Assembly: GCA_017469265.1 (NCBI GenBank)
Contig: JAFUGS010000054.1
Coordinates: forward strand, 1-50,373
Direction: 5' to 3'
Length of the DNA stretch: 50,373 nucleotides
Origin: Clostridia bacterium
GTDB lineage: Bacteria > Bacillota > Clostridia > Christensenellales > Aristaeellaceae
Below are positions 6,663 through 14,181 of the stretch, in pieces (the stretch's first letter is position 1; each line of letters opens with the position of its first letter). The notes beneath the pieces were generated by a model. It was not told the DNA's origin and searched no databases. It saw nothing but the letters and a program-made list of their open reading frames with translations. Made by a program: the position numbers and the translations under genes.

Positions 6663-7034
6663 ATGACACCAACAGAACTGGTCATCCGCTTTTTTGAAGA
6701 AGGCTATACGAACCGAAATTATGGTTTTGTGATGGACTGTATGACAGAGGATTATATTGACAACAGTCCTGCTGCCGCAAGGAGCAATGCGGATGCGGTG
6801 GGCATTCTGAAAATCGTTGCCGGGCAGTATGCTTATCTGAATGCAACTGTAATTGATGCTTTCGCAGAAGGGGGAATGGTTGCCACCAGAGTGCGTTTTG
6901 ATGGACTTCACAATGAATCCGGCAAACGGGTCAGCTTCGAAGCGCTGGAAAATTTCAAGGTTATGAACGGTAAGATCGTAGAATCCTGGGGCTACTGGCC
7001 GGACAAGGAAATCGAAGAGAAGCTGAAAGCGTAA
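6663..7034 (+). CDS. SnoaL-like (NTF2-fold) protein
   Basis: A 123-residue protein with the SnoaL-like polyketide-cyclase fold signature: an N-terminal helix ELVIRFFEEGYTNRNYGFVMD, then TEDYIDNSP, a central MVATRVRFDGLH strand and a terminal GKIVESWGYWPD strand. Family members bind or convert small hydrophobic molecules in a cone-shaped pocket; no specific reaction can be assigned. GGAGG precedes the ATG. It starts a two-gene operon with the AAC(3)-family gene 24 bases downstream, under the LacI-type operator shared with the MATE exporter. Confidence 0.85.
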   Translation: MTPTELVIRFFEEGYTNRNYGFVMDCMTEDYIDNSPAAARSNADAVGILKIVAGQYAYLNATVIDAFAEGGMVATRVRFDGLHNESGKRVSFEALENFKVMNGKIVESWGYWPDKEIEEKLKA

Positions 7035-7058
7035 ATGTAGTTTGTCGAGGTTTTGTAA

Positions 7059-7847
7059 ATGGAGAGAAAAATCGTATTAAAGCAGGACATTTTGACTGCG
7101 CTAAAGAAGATTGGTATTACCGCAGGTCAGACGATTATGGTTCATACCTCGCTGAGCAGTATGGGATTTGTTTGCGGTGGCGCACAGATTGTCATTGAAG
7201 CCTTGCTGGAAAGTGTAGGCGCAGACGGAACCATTTTGATGCCAACCCAATCATGGAAGAATCTTGATCCCACCGCTGGCGTTCACTGGGAAGAACCGGA
7301 GGAATGGTGGCAGATCATCCGGGACAATTGGCCTGCGTACAACAAGGATATCACACCCACAAATACCATGGGGGCTGTTGCAGAAATGTTCCGCAGGTGG
7401 CCCGGTACGCTGCGTAGCGATCATCCCGCCCGTTCAGTGGCTGCGAACGGAAAATATGCTGCGTATCTTACACAAGATCATGACCTTTCTAATATCTTTG
7501 GGGAGGGTTCACCCATCGGGAAACTGTATGAACTGGATGGGTATGTACTGCTGATCGGCGTTGGTTACGATAAGAACACTTCATTGCATTTGGCAGATGT
7601 GAGAGCAGACTACCCCGGAAAGCACAACAGCACGGAATACAGTGCCGTTATGGAAAACGGTCAGCGGGTCTGGAAATCCTATGATACTCTTTTTGTGGAC
7701 GGTGAGGATTTTGAGGAAATCGGAGAGGCCTTTGAGAACCGTCATTCCGTTCAAAAGGTCACATTGGGCAATGCAACCATAACGCTTATGAAGCAGAGAG
7801 AGCTTGTGGACTTTGCTGTGCAATGGATTGAACAGAACAGGAAGTAA
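7059..7847 (+). CDS. AAC(3)-family aminoglycoside N-acetyltransferase
   Basis: A 262-residue member of the Antibiotic_NAT family, enzymes that acetylate the 3-amino group of aminoglycosides with acetyl-CoA. Conserved blocks are IMVHTSLSSMGF near residue 26, LMPTQSW, the SDHPARSVAANG segment, and GEGSPIGKLYELDGYVLLIG leading to NTSLHLAD, which carries the catalytic His. Chromosomal relatives in Clostridia often have no proven resistance role, so the substrate is open. It is the second gene of the operon with the SnoaL-like gene and shares a predicted regulator with a MATE exporter, which fits a detoxification theme. A GAGG site lies about 8 bases before the ATG. Confidence 0.92.
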   Translation: MERKIVLKQDILTALKKIGITAGQTIMVHTSLSSMGFVCGGAQIVIEALLESVGADGTILMPTQSWKNLDPTAGVHWEEPEEWWQIIRDNWPAYNKDITPTNTMGAVAEMFRRWPGTLRSDHPARSVAANGKYAAYLTQDHDLSNIFGEGSPIGKLYELDGYVLLIGVGYDKNTSLHLADVRADYPGKHNSTEYSAVMENGQRVWKSYDTLFVDGEDFEEIGEAFENRHSVQKVTLGNATITLMKQRELVDFAVQWIEQNRK

Positions 7848-7865
7848 TTCTAGCAGACAAGCATG

Positions 7866-7890
7866 GGCCGGGAGCAATCCCGGCTCTTTC
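7866..7890 (+). terminator. Terminator after the AAC(3) gene
   Basis: GGCCGGGA (7866-7873), loop GCAA, TCCCGGCT (7878-7885), then CTTTC. It is nearly the same hairpin as at 5385. Confidence 0.75.
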
Positions 7891-7962
7891 ATATCTTTCA
7901 TTGACAAGTAACTGTATGACGGTCTGCAACTGTGAATTCCGAAAGACCAACTATGAAAAGTC

Positions 7963-7984
7963 AACCCCTTCGAAGGGGTTTTAC
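7963..7984 (+). terminator. Hairpin with T-run
   Basis: AACCCCTT (7963-7970), CG, AAGGGGTT (7973-7980), then TTACC. It is a compact stem that could act as a weak terminator or mark an element boundary. Confidence 0.45.
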
Positions 7985-7995
7985 CACCAATATTT

Positions 7996-8051
7996 CTATT
8001 GTGGACGATAACAAGGCTATTGTGGACGATTGCAGTAAACGTCCACAATAG
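7996..8051. repeat. Two direct and one inverted copy of a 12-14-base motif
   Basis: CTATTGTGGACGAT occurs at 7996-8009 and again at 8017-8030, 21 bases apart (two helical turns). CGTCCACAATAG at 8040-8051 is the inverted 12-base core. This lies in the gene-free stretch 7848-8278, which otherwise holds only hairpins. The phased arrangement looks like a protein-binding array such as iterons or recombinase sites. Confidence 0.7.
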
Positions 8052-8101
8052 GGAGGGATTTTAGGAAAAAAGTTTGATTTTTGCAGAAAAAGGTCCCCCG
8101 A

Positions 8102-8143
8102 AAAAGAGAAAAAAGGCCGGACAGGGACAATCCCTATCCAGCC
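8102..8143 (-). terminator. Minus-strand terminator
   Basis: On the minus strand GGCTGGATAGGGA and TCCCTGTCCGGCC pair (some G-U), with a TTG loop, followed by TTTTTTCTCTTTTTC. It lies downstream of tRNA-Ser as a possible second terminator. Confidence 0.6.
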
Positions 8144-8229
8144 AAATGACGCCGTACACTCGATTTCTTGCGCCACGAGGGGCGCTTTTGTCGTTATAAC
8201 CCTATATTTTGACGCTTTATCAGTCTATA

Positions 8230-8275
8230 AGTGCAAAAATAATCACCCATGCTTTGTATCAAAACATGGGTGATT
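8230..8275 (-). terminator. Terminator of tRNA-Ser
   Basis: On the minus strand AATCACCCATG and CATGGGTGATT pair over 11 bases and are followed by ATTTTTGC. It begins a few bases after the encoded CCA of the tRNA. Confidence 0.8.
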
Positions 8276-8278
8276 TGC

Positions 8279-8367
8279 TGGCGGAGCGGGTGGGATTCGA
8301 ACCCACGTGGCGTTGCCGCCAAACTGATTTCGAGTCAGCCCCGTTATGACCGCTTCGATACCGCTCC
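8279..8367 (-). tRNA. tRNA-Ser(CGA)
   Basis: A complete 89-base class II tRNA including an encoded CCA (8281-8279). The acceptor stem pairs GGAGCGG with CCGCTCC. The anticodon arm is CTGA-CTCGAAA-TCAG with anticodon CGA, decoding serine UCG. A long variable arm (GGCG-GCAA-CGCC) is as expected for serine tRNAs, and the T arm is GTGGG-TTCGAAT-CCCAC. It sits inside the AT-rich accessory stretch; tRNA-Ser genes are frequent integration targets, but no duplicated 3' end was seen nearby. Confidence 0.95.
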
Positions 8368-8476
8368 ATGGCACGAGCCGCATTATATCACAAGGGGTTT
8401 TGGTTTTCAATAAGTTTGTACCTTTTTGAAGAAAAATCTTTCGTACGCTGAAGTGAAAAGTGTGCTTCCAATATGA

Positions 8477-8674
8477 AAAACAGAAAAGAAGGACAGCGTT
8501 AATTCGATTGGCGATCGGGCATTTGATGAAACATCTATTGAACGAGTGCATTGCAGCGAAAGCAGTTATGCGTGGAAGTGGTTTATGCAGAATGGTTTTG
8601 CTGAAAAACTGAAAAGGAAGGCTACAGAGGAAGAAGTCAGAAACGCTCCAACATTTGCCATTACGGATCTGTGA
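8477..8674 (+). pseudogene. Tail of a BspA-type leucine-rich repeat protein
   Basis: The plus-strand frame from 8477 to the TGA at 8672 has no start codon but encodes a coherent 65-residue tail with IGDRAFDETSIERVHC, SSYAWKWFMQNGF and a charged end. IG-AF-xTSI is the LRR_5 (BspA-like) repeat, and S-YA-W-N is the usual last repeat of such surface proteins in Clostridia. A TGA stands directly upstream in the frame, so this is a remnant of a much larger gene, left between tRNA-Ser and the ADP-ribosylglycohydrolase gene. Identification rests on the repeat pattern only. Confidence 0.5.
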
Positions 8675-8716
8675 AATTATTTCTGTAAATCCCGGATCAT
8701 CCACGATAAAACCAAG

Positions 8717-9619
8717 TTAATGGTAGTCAGACAGCAGCGTGCTATCCGTCTTCTTAGCTGCAACATTACCAGATTGCACGCGAGAAGAAGTTCTCCTCCA
8801 CAACCGTGAATCGGTTTCAGCCTTTTTCCTGCAAATAGTTTTGAAGCGATCCAGCACCGTTTTAATCTTTTCTGTCAGGCGGTTTTCTCCCTCAGCCGCA
8901 ATCTCCTCCGGTACGCCATAGAAAGCCTCTGCAATGCTTCCGGCGATGCAGGTCAGTGTGTCGCAATCGCCACCCAGGGAGACCGCTGTCCGGATCACAT
9001 CCTCAAAATCCGTCCCTTCCAGGAATGCAGTCATCGCCTCTGGTACAGTTTCCTGGCAGGATTCTACGTGATGGTAAGTCGGCCGGATCTCATCGCAGGT
9101 GCGGGTCAGGTTGTAGCCAAATTCAGAAGTCACATACTCTCTGATCTCCGCTTTACTGTGACCCGTCCTCGCCAGAAAGATAGCGCTGGCTGTCGCTTCC
9201 GCTCCTTTGATTCCTTCGGGATGATTATGCGTTACCTCCGCAGTCAGCCGGGCTACATGCCGCGTTTCCTCCATCGTATCGTACAGCCAGCCTGCGGAAG
9301 AAACCCGCATGGCGCTGCCGTTGCCATAGCTGTTATATGGAGTCGGATTCTTTGTGTTCAGCCAATTCCAGAACATTGTTCCATAACCTGCGTAAGGGTA
9401 TTCATGCCCCCAGTACTGCATGGAATTGAATAAAGCATACCTGATCGCGTCATCGGACCAGCCTATTGTGTTCATCAAAGCTTCCGCCACAGCGATGGTC
9501 ATCACCGTGTCATCCGTAAAACGGGATCGTTGACTGAACAACGGAAAATTCTTTGTCTTATCCCCCATGTCAAACTCATACGGTGCACCAATCATGTCCC
9601 CCAGAATTGCTCCGATCAT
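8717..9619 (-). CDS. ADP-ribosylglycohydrolase family protein
   Basis: A 300-residue enzyme of the ADP-ribosylglycohydrolase (DraG/ARH) family, which removes ADP-ribose from proteins or nucleic acids using two Mg ions. Metal ligands are visible in GDMIGAPYEF near the N-terminus, SRFTDDTVMT, and GGDCDTLTCIAGSIAEA near residue 240. The start at 9619 is chosen because AAGGAG lies nine bases upstream; a longer frame to 9676 overlaps the upstream gene. The last 35 residues (after FKTICRK) are basic, not part of the family fold, and may come from a changed 3' end. It follows a hypothetical gene 26 bases upstream and shares its promoter at 10123-10151. Confidence 0.9.
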   Translation of the reverse strand: MIGAILGDMIGAPYEFDMGDKTKNFPLFSQRSRFTDDTVMTIAVAEALMNTIGWSDDAIRYALFNSMQYWGHEYPYAGYGTMFWNWLNTKNPTPYNSYGNGSAMRVSSAGWLYDTMEETRHVARLTAEVTHNHPEGIKGAEATASAIFLARTGHSKAEIREYVTSEFGYNLTRTCDEIRPTYHHVESCQETVPEAMTAFLEGTDFEDVIRTAVSLGGDCDTLTCIAGSIAEAFYGVPEEIAAEGENRLTEKIKTVLDRFKTICRKKAETDSRLWRRTSSRVQSGNVAAKKTDSTLLSDYH

Positions 9620-9645
9620 TATAGACACTCCTTCGCAAACACGCT

Positions 9646-10014
9646 TTATTGATTCTTCCTTTGCGAAAATGCCCATGGGTACCCAGGTGCCAAGGGCACT
9701 TCTTCCTTGCTCTCGTAACCGTATTCGGTTAATACTTCATCTGGCTTGCTGATGGGCAGCATGATAAAACCCAAGTCAGATCCTTTCCTGGAGGGCCTTC
9801 TTCCATTACCCGATAAAGAGACTTCCATGAACTGATCATCAACAATAAACAGATAGCTTATCCGATTCTTCTTTTCAACCGGCGCATTGCTGTGGTGTTC
9901 CTCCATCCATTGGACAGCAGTCTCGTAAGCCTCTTTCTGCTCTCCGCGGGAATCGTAATATACTGTATAATGACGGCCCACTACCAGATAGGGTTCGGTA
10001 TCGCTGAAATACAT
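9646..10014 (-). CDS. Hypothetical protein, first gene of the ARH operon
   Basis: A 122-residue soluble protein that I do not recognise. It is rich in aromatic and charged residues (YLVVGRHYTVYYDSRGEQKEA, then ISYLFIVDDQFMEVSLS) and has neither a signal peptide nor membrane segments. No ribosome binding site stands before the ATG at 10014. A GGAGGTG further upstream (10100-10094) serves instead a TTG-started 14-codon frame that stops before this gene, so the gene may have lost its original start by frameshift, or be translated by coupling. It precedes the ADP-ribosylglycohydrolase gene and may act with it. Confidence 0.55.
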   Translation of the reverse strand: MYFSDTEPYLVVGRHYTVYYDSRGEQKEAYETAVQWMEEHHSNAPVEKKNRISYLFIVDDQFMEVSLSGNGRRPSRKGSDLGFIMLPISKPDEVLTEYGYESKEEVPLAPGYPWAFSQRKNQ

Positions 10015-10122
10015 AATATTTTTTTATCACTAAACTAGACACGGATTATTTGACCGTTATTACTCATGATGGCTTTATCCAATTGAAAACACCTCCCCGG
10101 GAGTATGGATTCTTTCTGGTCC

Positions 10123-10151
10123 ATCCTACTCAGGAAAGCTGCAAATGTCAA
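10123..10151 (-). promoter_or_regulatory. Promoter of the hypothetical-ARH operon
   Basis: On the minus strand TTGACA (10151-10146), 17 bases, TAGGAT (10128-10123). It leaves a leader of roughly 110 bases before the first ATG. Confidence 0.6.
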
Positions 10152-10443
10152 GCCTTTTTACCAGGAGGGGCCTGGATCCGTTTTTCCGTTCCACGGAACA
10201 AGGATATTGTCATTGGATCGTCGAATGTAGCTATCATTATCTCTCCCGAAAGGCAATCCTAAGGTATGGTTCTTTACCGGGACGAAACGAAGCATGGCAG
10301 ATCCAAACGTGGCACAGAAGATAACCGAAGTATTTGACAGAGAAACTCAAGGGAAGAGAAGCGAAAGCTGATCAACAGGAGCCGAAATCCTTCATTGGGA
10401 TTGCATTGAAGAATGATTATGACAAGGAAGAGGGTGCGCCAAA
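10152..10443. other. Gene-free stretch
   Basis: No convincing gene was found between the minus-strand promoter and the start of the SH3 gene. A 70-residue plus-strand frame at 10050-10262 is antisense to the leader and has no ribosome site. Composition changes here from AT-rich to GC-rich, so it marks the right border of the accessory region. Confidence 0.5.
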
Positions 10444-11616
10444 ATGACAAGAAAATTCATGGTGCTGTTTTTGACCGCGGCCATGCTGACGGTGCTGCTC
10501 TTTGCGGCCGCGGACGCGGCGGGCTACGGGTACAACGCGCCGCTGAAGATGGCGCTTTCCACCAGAAGCGGACCCGGCACCTGGTATGATGCCACCGGAA
10601 CCTTCTTCAGCTCTAACTTCAGGGAAAAAACGGTTCGGGTTTTGAGCAAGGCCTGGGATGACCGTAACAGTATCTGGTGGCTTCAGGTTGAGTTCTACAG
10701 AAATTCCATGCTTTATCGCGCTTATACCGGTTTAAAACGTGTGGACATCGATATCAATGATGTGCCGGAGGAAAGGGTCCTGGGGACGGCTGTAACCAGA
10801 AGATCCGCCGCCGGATACTGGGGCCCGGGAACGGATTACGCGGCTTCAAAATATGATATTTCTTCCGGGATTTCGGTAACGGTACTAGATATTGAAAACA
10901 ATTATGCGCAGATTGAGTTCTATGACAGCCGGACAGCGGACCGCAGCTACGCCAGAAGGAGAGCCTGGATCAGCACGGATTATCTGAACGGGAGCTGGAA
11001 TACCGCGCAAAGTAATGAAACCTGGAGAACGGCTTACAGAAACTTTATCGCGACAGGAGCGTACATAAAGTATCTGAGAGCGGAAAACCCTGAATACGCG
11101 GATATGTTCAGCGGAAGAAGCACGGAGTGGGATGCTTTTTCTGTCTACGATCTGGATCGGGACGGGGTGCCGGAACTGTTGATCAAAACGGATTATTCGA
11201 TCGAACAGATTGATGTTTTCGCCTACAGAAACGATAGCGTGCGCTGGAAAGGCACCATGGGCGGAGACAATTTCTTTCAGACAGTTGTGAGCTATGACGG
11301 AGCCGGAATTCAGGGAAAACTGTACACGTTTTCCGGAGGCCCGGTCATGGAGATCAGCGAGTATCAGCTTATCCGGGATGAATTGATCAAGACCCCTGTC
11401 GGACGCAGCCAGGTTGACAGCAGCGGTGACGAAACAATTGGCGTTTCCATGTATGTTTCAGATTACAGCCTGGAACAGCTGATACGAGGGACACTGTATA
11501 TCAACGGAAATGATCGGGGCGAATGCCTCCGCTGGTTTGTTGGCAGCAGCCTGAGAAATGAATCCGGCTGGAATGAGCTGTTCAGCGCCTCCCGTGGATA
11601 TGGCTCATGGAACTGA
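10444..11616 (+). CDS. Secreted protein with SH3-like repeats
   Basis: A 390-residue exported protein. Residues 1-26 form a signal peptide (MTRKFMVLFLTAAMLTVLLF, then AAADAAG). Two bacterial SH3-like segments follow: LKMALSTRSGPGTWYDATGTF near residue 33 and GTAVTRRSAAGYWGPGTDYA near residue 113, both with the R-S/G-GPGT signature that in other proteins helps bind peptidoglycan. The C-terminal half contains AFSVYDLDRDGVPELLI, a DxDxDG calcium-binding-like loop seen in many Clostridial secreted proteins with an unknown enzymatic or binding role. A GAGGG site precedes the ATG. It stands alone and marks the start of the GC-rich part of the window. Confidence 0.75.
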   Translation: MTRKFMVLFLTAAMLTVLLFAAADAAGYGYNAPLKMALSTRSGPGTWYDATGTFFSSNFREKTVRVLSKAWDDRNSIWWLQVEFYRNSMLYRAYTGLKRVDIDINDVPEERVLGTAVTRRSAAGYWGPGTDYAASKYDISSGISVTVLDIENNYAQIEFYDSRTADRSYARRRAWISTDYLNGSWNTAQSNETWRTAYRNFIATGAYIKYLRAENPEYADMFSGRSTEWDAFSVYDLDRDGVPELLIKTDYSIEQIDVFAYRNDSVRWKGTMGGDNFFQTVVSYDGAGIQGKLYTFSGGPVMEISEYQLIRDELIKTPVGRSQVDSSGDETIGVSMYVSDYSLEQLIRGTLYINGNDRGECLRWFVGSSLRNESGWNELFSASRGYGSWN

Positions 11617-11711
11617 ATCGGGCATCGATCTCCCGCGCGGACGCTGTCGCGATGCCCTTCCGGAGACATTTTGCCCACGATCTACCGACAGTTTACATAC
11701 CAGACTGGCGC

Positions 11712-11740
11712 TTGACAATTCTGGTGGGAGGGGGTATAAA
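11712..11740 (+). promoter_or_regulatory. Promoter of the degV gene
   Basis: TTGACA at 11712-11717, a 17-base spacer, TATAAA at 11735-11740; the start codon follows about 95 bases later. Confidence 0.75.
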
Positions 11741-11835
11741 CTACCTGACGGCGCCACGTGGAAACCATGGGGAGCCATGAAAAACCCGGGAGACGCCTTC
11801 GGGGCGGGACCGTGGGATAATGAGGTGAAGAAACA

Positions 11836-12690
11836 GTGAAATGGATGATTGTGGCGGATTCCAGCTGTGATCTGAAAACGCTGGACACGGAATCACCAGA
11901 AATCGGATATGATACAGTGCCCTTCGTCATGGATGTGGACGGAAGGGAATTTGTGGATGATGAAAACATCAGCGTTCCGGAGATGGTGGACGCCATGGAG
12001 AAGGCGGAAAAAAGCCACAGCGCCTGCCCCTCCCCGGAGGCCTGGCGGGCCCTTTTCGAGAAGGCGGATCACATCATTGCCCTGACGATTTCGGGCCGCC
12101 TGTCCGGCAGCTACAACAGCGCCATGGTAGGGAAAAGCATGACGCTGGAGGACCATCCGGACAAGAAGATCGAGGTGATTGACTCCCTGTCCACGGGGCC
12201 CAAGCTGGTGATGCTGGCCCAGAGCGCGCTGAAGCAGATCCAGGAACAGATTCCCTTCGAGACCATCGTGGCCTCCTGCCGGGAGCGGGCGCAGAATGCC
12301 CGCACCATCTTTACCCTGTCCAATTTCCACAATCTGGTGCAGAACGGCCGGGTGAGCAAGATCGCGGGCTTTATCGCCGGCCGCCTGGGCATCCGGGTCA
12401 TCGGCGTGGGCAGCCCGGAGGGGGAGATCCAGCTGAAAGAACTGATGCGCGGGGAAAACCGGACGCTGAAGCGCATTATCAAGGACATGGAGGAGAATGA
12501 CTACCAGGGCACGCCCATGACGGTCTGCCACTGCATGAACGAGCCCATGGCCCAGAGCCTGAAGGAAATGATCGTGGCCCGGTGGCAGAGCGCGAAGGTC
12601 CAGCTGCTGCCCACCCGGGGGCTGGACAGCTACTACGCGGAGCGCAGCGGCCTGATCATCACCTATGACCGCGGTCCCGTGATGGCGTAA
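11836..12690 (+). CDS. DegV family fatty-acid-binding protein
   Basis: A 284-residue DegV/FakB-type protein, which binds a fatty acid and presents it to the kinase FakA for phosphorylation. Seen are the N-terminal IVADSSCDL strand and loop, ALTISGRLSGSYNSA with the conserved Ser-rich binding site, IDSLSTGPKLVML, and NGRVSKIAGFIAGRLGIRVI, all hallmarks of the family. The start is a GTG at 11836, supported by GAGGTG eight bases upstream; an ATG three codons later is too far from that site. No fakA-like gene is in the window. A strong terminator follows. Confidence 0.93.
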   Translation: MKWMIVADSSCDLKTLDTESPEIGYDTVPFVMDVDGREFVDDENISVPEMVDAMEKAEKSHSACPSPEAWRALFEKADHIIALTISGRLSGSYNSAMVGKSMTLEDHPDKKIEVIDSLSTGPKLVMLAQSALKQIQEQIPFETIVASCRERAQNARTIFTLSNFHNLVQNGRVSKIAGFIAGRLGIRVIGVGSPEGEIQLKELMRGENRTLKRIIKDMEENDYQGTPMTVCHCMNEPMAQSLKEMIVARWQSAKVQLLPTRGLDSYYAERSGLIITYDRGPVMA

Positions 12691-12731
12691 GACAGGAACC
12701 GATGAAAACGCCCCCTGTCGGGACGGACAGA

Positions 12732-12784
12732 CTCCCTTTCCGGAGGATGGAGAAAAACCATTCTCCCGGGAAGGGAGCTTTTTC
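12732..12784 (+). terminator. Terminator of the degV gene
   Basis: A long stem starting CTCCCTT (12732) and ending GAAGGGAG (12777), with inner pairing CCGGAGGATGG/CCATTCTCCCGG, followed by CTTTTTC. Confidence 0.8.
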
Positions 12785-12817
12785 ATGCCTGAGAAAAGGG
12801 CGGCACAGCAAAGGCCG

Positions 12818-12851
12818 CAAAAAAGCGCCGCGGGCATCAGCCCACGGCGCG
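12818..12851 (-). terminator. Terminator of the aquaporin gene
   Basis: On the minus strand GCGCCGTGGG and CCCGCGGCGC pair around CTGATG, followed by TTTTTTGCG. Confidence 0.75.
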
Positions 12852-12870
12852 TCGGTTCCAGGAAACGGGA

Positions 12871-13509
12871 TCAGTCTTCCTTCGCCAGGAAGCCGTAGAT
12901 CACGGCTGCCAGGATGCCGCCCACCAGCGGCGCCAGGATGAAGACCCACAGGCCGTCCCAGCTACCGGCGATGAGGGCCGGGCCAAAGCTGCGGGCGGGG
13001 TTCACGGAGGTGCCGGTGAAGTTGATGCCCAGCAGGTGCACCAGGGTCAGCGCGCCGCCGATGACCAGACCGGCCACATTGCCGTATTCCTTCTTGGAGG
13101 TGACGCCCAGGATCGCCAGGACGAAAATGCAGGTCAGAACCGCCTCGATGATGAAGCTGGCCATGGCGTTGCCGTTGTACAGCGCGTTGGTGCCCAGCTT
13201 GGTGCTGTCACCCACCACCGCCATCAGCACGGCCGCGCCGGCGATGGCGCCCAGGAACTGGGCCACGACATAGCCGATGAAATCCTTCAGGGACATTTTC
13301 TTCGCGCAGAGCATGGCGATGGATACGGCCGGGTTGATATGGCAGCCGGACACATTGCCGATGGAATACGCCATGGCGACGATGACCAGACCAAAGGCCA
13401 CGCTGGTCACGCCCAGGGAGCCGCCGGTCTGCCCGGCCACGCCGCAGGCCACGAACACCAGCACGAAGGTGCCGATGAACTCAGCCAGATACTTTTTCAT
13501 TTCCTTCAT
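12871..13509 (-). CDS. aqpZ: Aquaporin of the AqpZ type
   Basis: A 212-residue MIP channel with six membrane helices and both half-helix NPA motifs (HINPAVS at 58-64, SVNPARS at 168-174). Selectivity-filter positions read by alignment to AqpZ are Tyr48, His158, Thr167 and Arg173; His and Arg are the water-channel pattern, while Tyr replaces the usual Phe. The expected role is water movement across the cytoplasmic membrane. AAGGAGGAG stands before the ATG and a consensus promoter lies at 13557-13585. It is transcribed alone, convergent to degV. Confidence 0.93.
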   Translation of the reverse strand: MKEMKKYLAEFIGTFVLVFVACGVAGQTGGSLGVTSVAFGLVIVAMAYSIGNVSGCHINPAVSIAMLCAKKMSLKDFIGYVVAQFLGAIAGAAVLMAVVGDSTKLGTNALYNGNAMASFIIEAVLTCIFVLAILGVTSKKEYGNVAGLVIGGALTLVHLLGINFTGTSVNPARSFGPALIAGSWDGLWVFILAPLVGGILAAVIYGFLAKED

Positions 13510-13556
13510 GAAGATTCTCCTCCTTCATTTCTGCAAAACATTCTGGAACCGGGAGC

Positions 13557-13585
13557 ATTATACCGCAAGATATGGACATTGACAA
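13557..13585 (-). promoter_or_regulatory. Promoter of the aquaporin gene
   Basis: On the minus strand TTGTCA (13585-13580), 17 bases, TATAAT (13562-13557). Confidence 0.8.
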
Positions 13586-13655
13586 GCGGGGAGGACACAA
13601 GAATCGCAAGAAACGCGTAAAAAAGGGGGAGAATTGTAACAAGTCTGTCATACGG

Positions 13656-13684
13656 TTGCAAAAAAAGAGGGAATTTGGTAAACT
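13656..13684 (+). promoter_or_regulatory. Promoter of the small secreted protein gene
   Basis: TTGCAA at 13656-13661, a 17-base spacer, TAAACT at 13679-13684. Confidence 0.7.
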
Positions 13685-13732
13685 GAGACCCGGAAGGCGG
13701 GGAAGCCTTCCATGAAGGAGGTAAATTGTCGC

Positions 13733-14122
13733 ATGAAGAAAGGACTGACCCTGCTGCTGGCGCTTTGCCTGGCTTTGACGATGTTTGCCGCCGCAACGGC
13801 GGAGGAGACCCCGGCCGCGGCTCCCCTGCTGGGCGGCTGGCAGCCCACGGCGGACGCGACCGTGACGGAGGAAACAAAAACCCTGCTGGCCAAAGCCTTT
13901 GACGGCATTGGCACCGACGCTATTGAGCCCATCGCGGTGCTGGGCACCCAGGTGGTGTCCGGAACGAACACCTGCATTCTCTGCCGGATTACGCCCGGGG
14001 GAGAGGACGCGGCGCCGTACTACGCGCTGATTTACGTGAACCAGGACCTGGAGGGAAATGCCTCCCTGATGCAGATTGTGGAAATGAACCTGGCGGAGCT
14101 GGCCTCGGATTTTAACGGCTGA
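13733..14122 (+). CDS. Small secreted protein with cystatin-like motif
   Basis: A 129-residue exported protein. The start at 13733 is preferred because AAGGAGG lies 11 bases upstream and a clear signal peptide follows (MKKGLTLLLALCLALTMFAA with cleavage near ATA-EE). The mature part begins with LLGGWQP and contains GTQVVSGTNTCILCRI and YYALIYVNQDLEGNAS. An N-terminal GG, a central Q-x-V-x-G hairpin and the following strands are the signature of cystatins, inhibitors of papain-like cysteine proteases. The fold assignment is my inference from these motifs; the second inhibitory loop (PW) is not evident. It is a single gene with its own promoter and terminator. Confidence 0.7.
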   Translation: MKKGLTLLLALCLALTMFAAATAEETPAAAPLLGGWQPTADATVTEETKTLLAKAFDGIGTDAIEPIAVLGTQVVSGTNTCILCRITPGGEDAAPYYALIYVNQDLEGNASLMQIVEMNLAELASDFNG

Positions 14123-14139
14123 GCGGCCGGGAAACCCAC

Positions 14140-14172
14140 GCCGGAGACGGGGAACCGTCCCCGGCTTTTTTC
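14140..14172 (+). terminator. Terminator after the small secreted protein gene
   Basis: GCCGGAGACGG and CCGTCCCCGGC pair around GGAA and are followed by TTTTTTC. Confidence 0.8.
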
Positions 14173-14181
14173 GGCCGTTTT

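Noticed and set aside
10050-10262. 70-residue plus-strand frame
   Set aside because: No ribosome site, antisense to the minus-strand promoter and leader, and no recognisable family.
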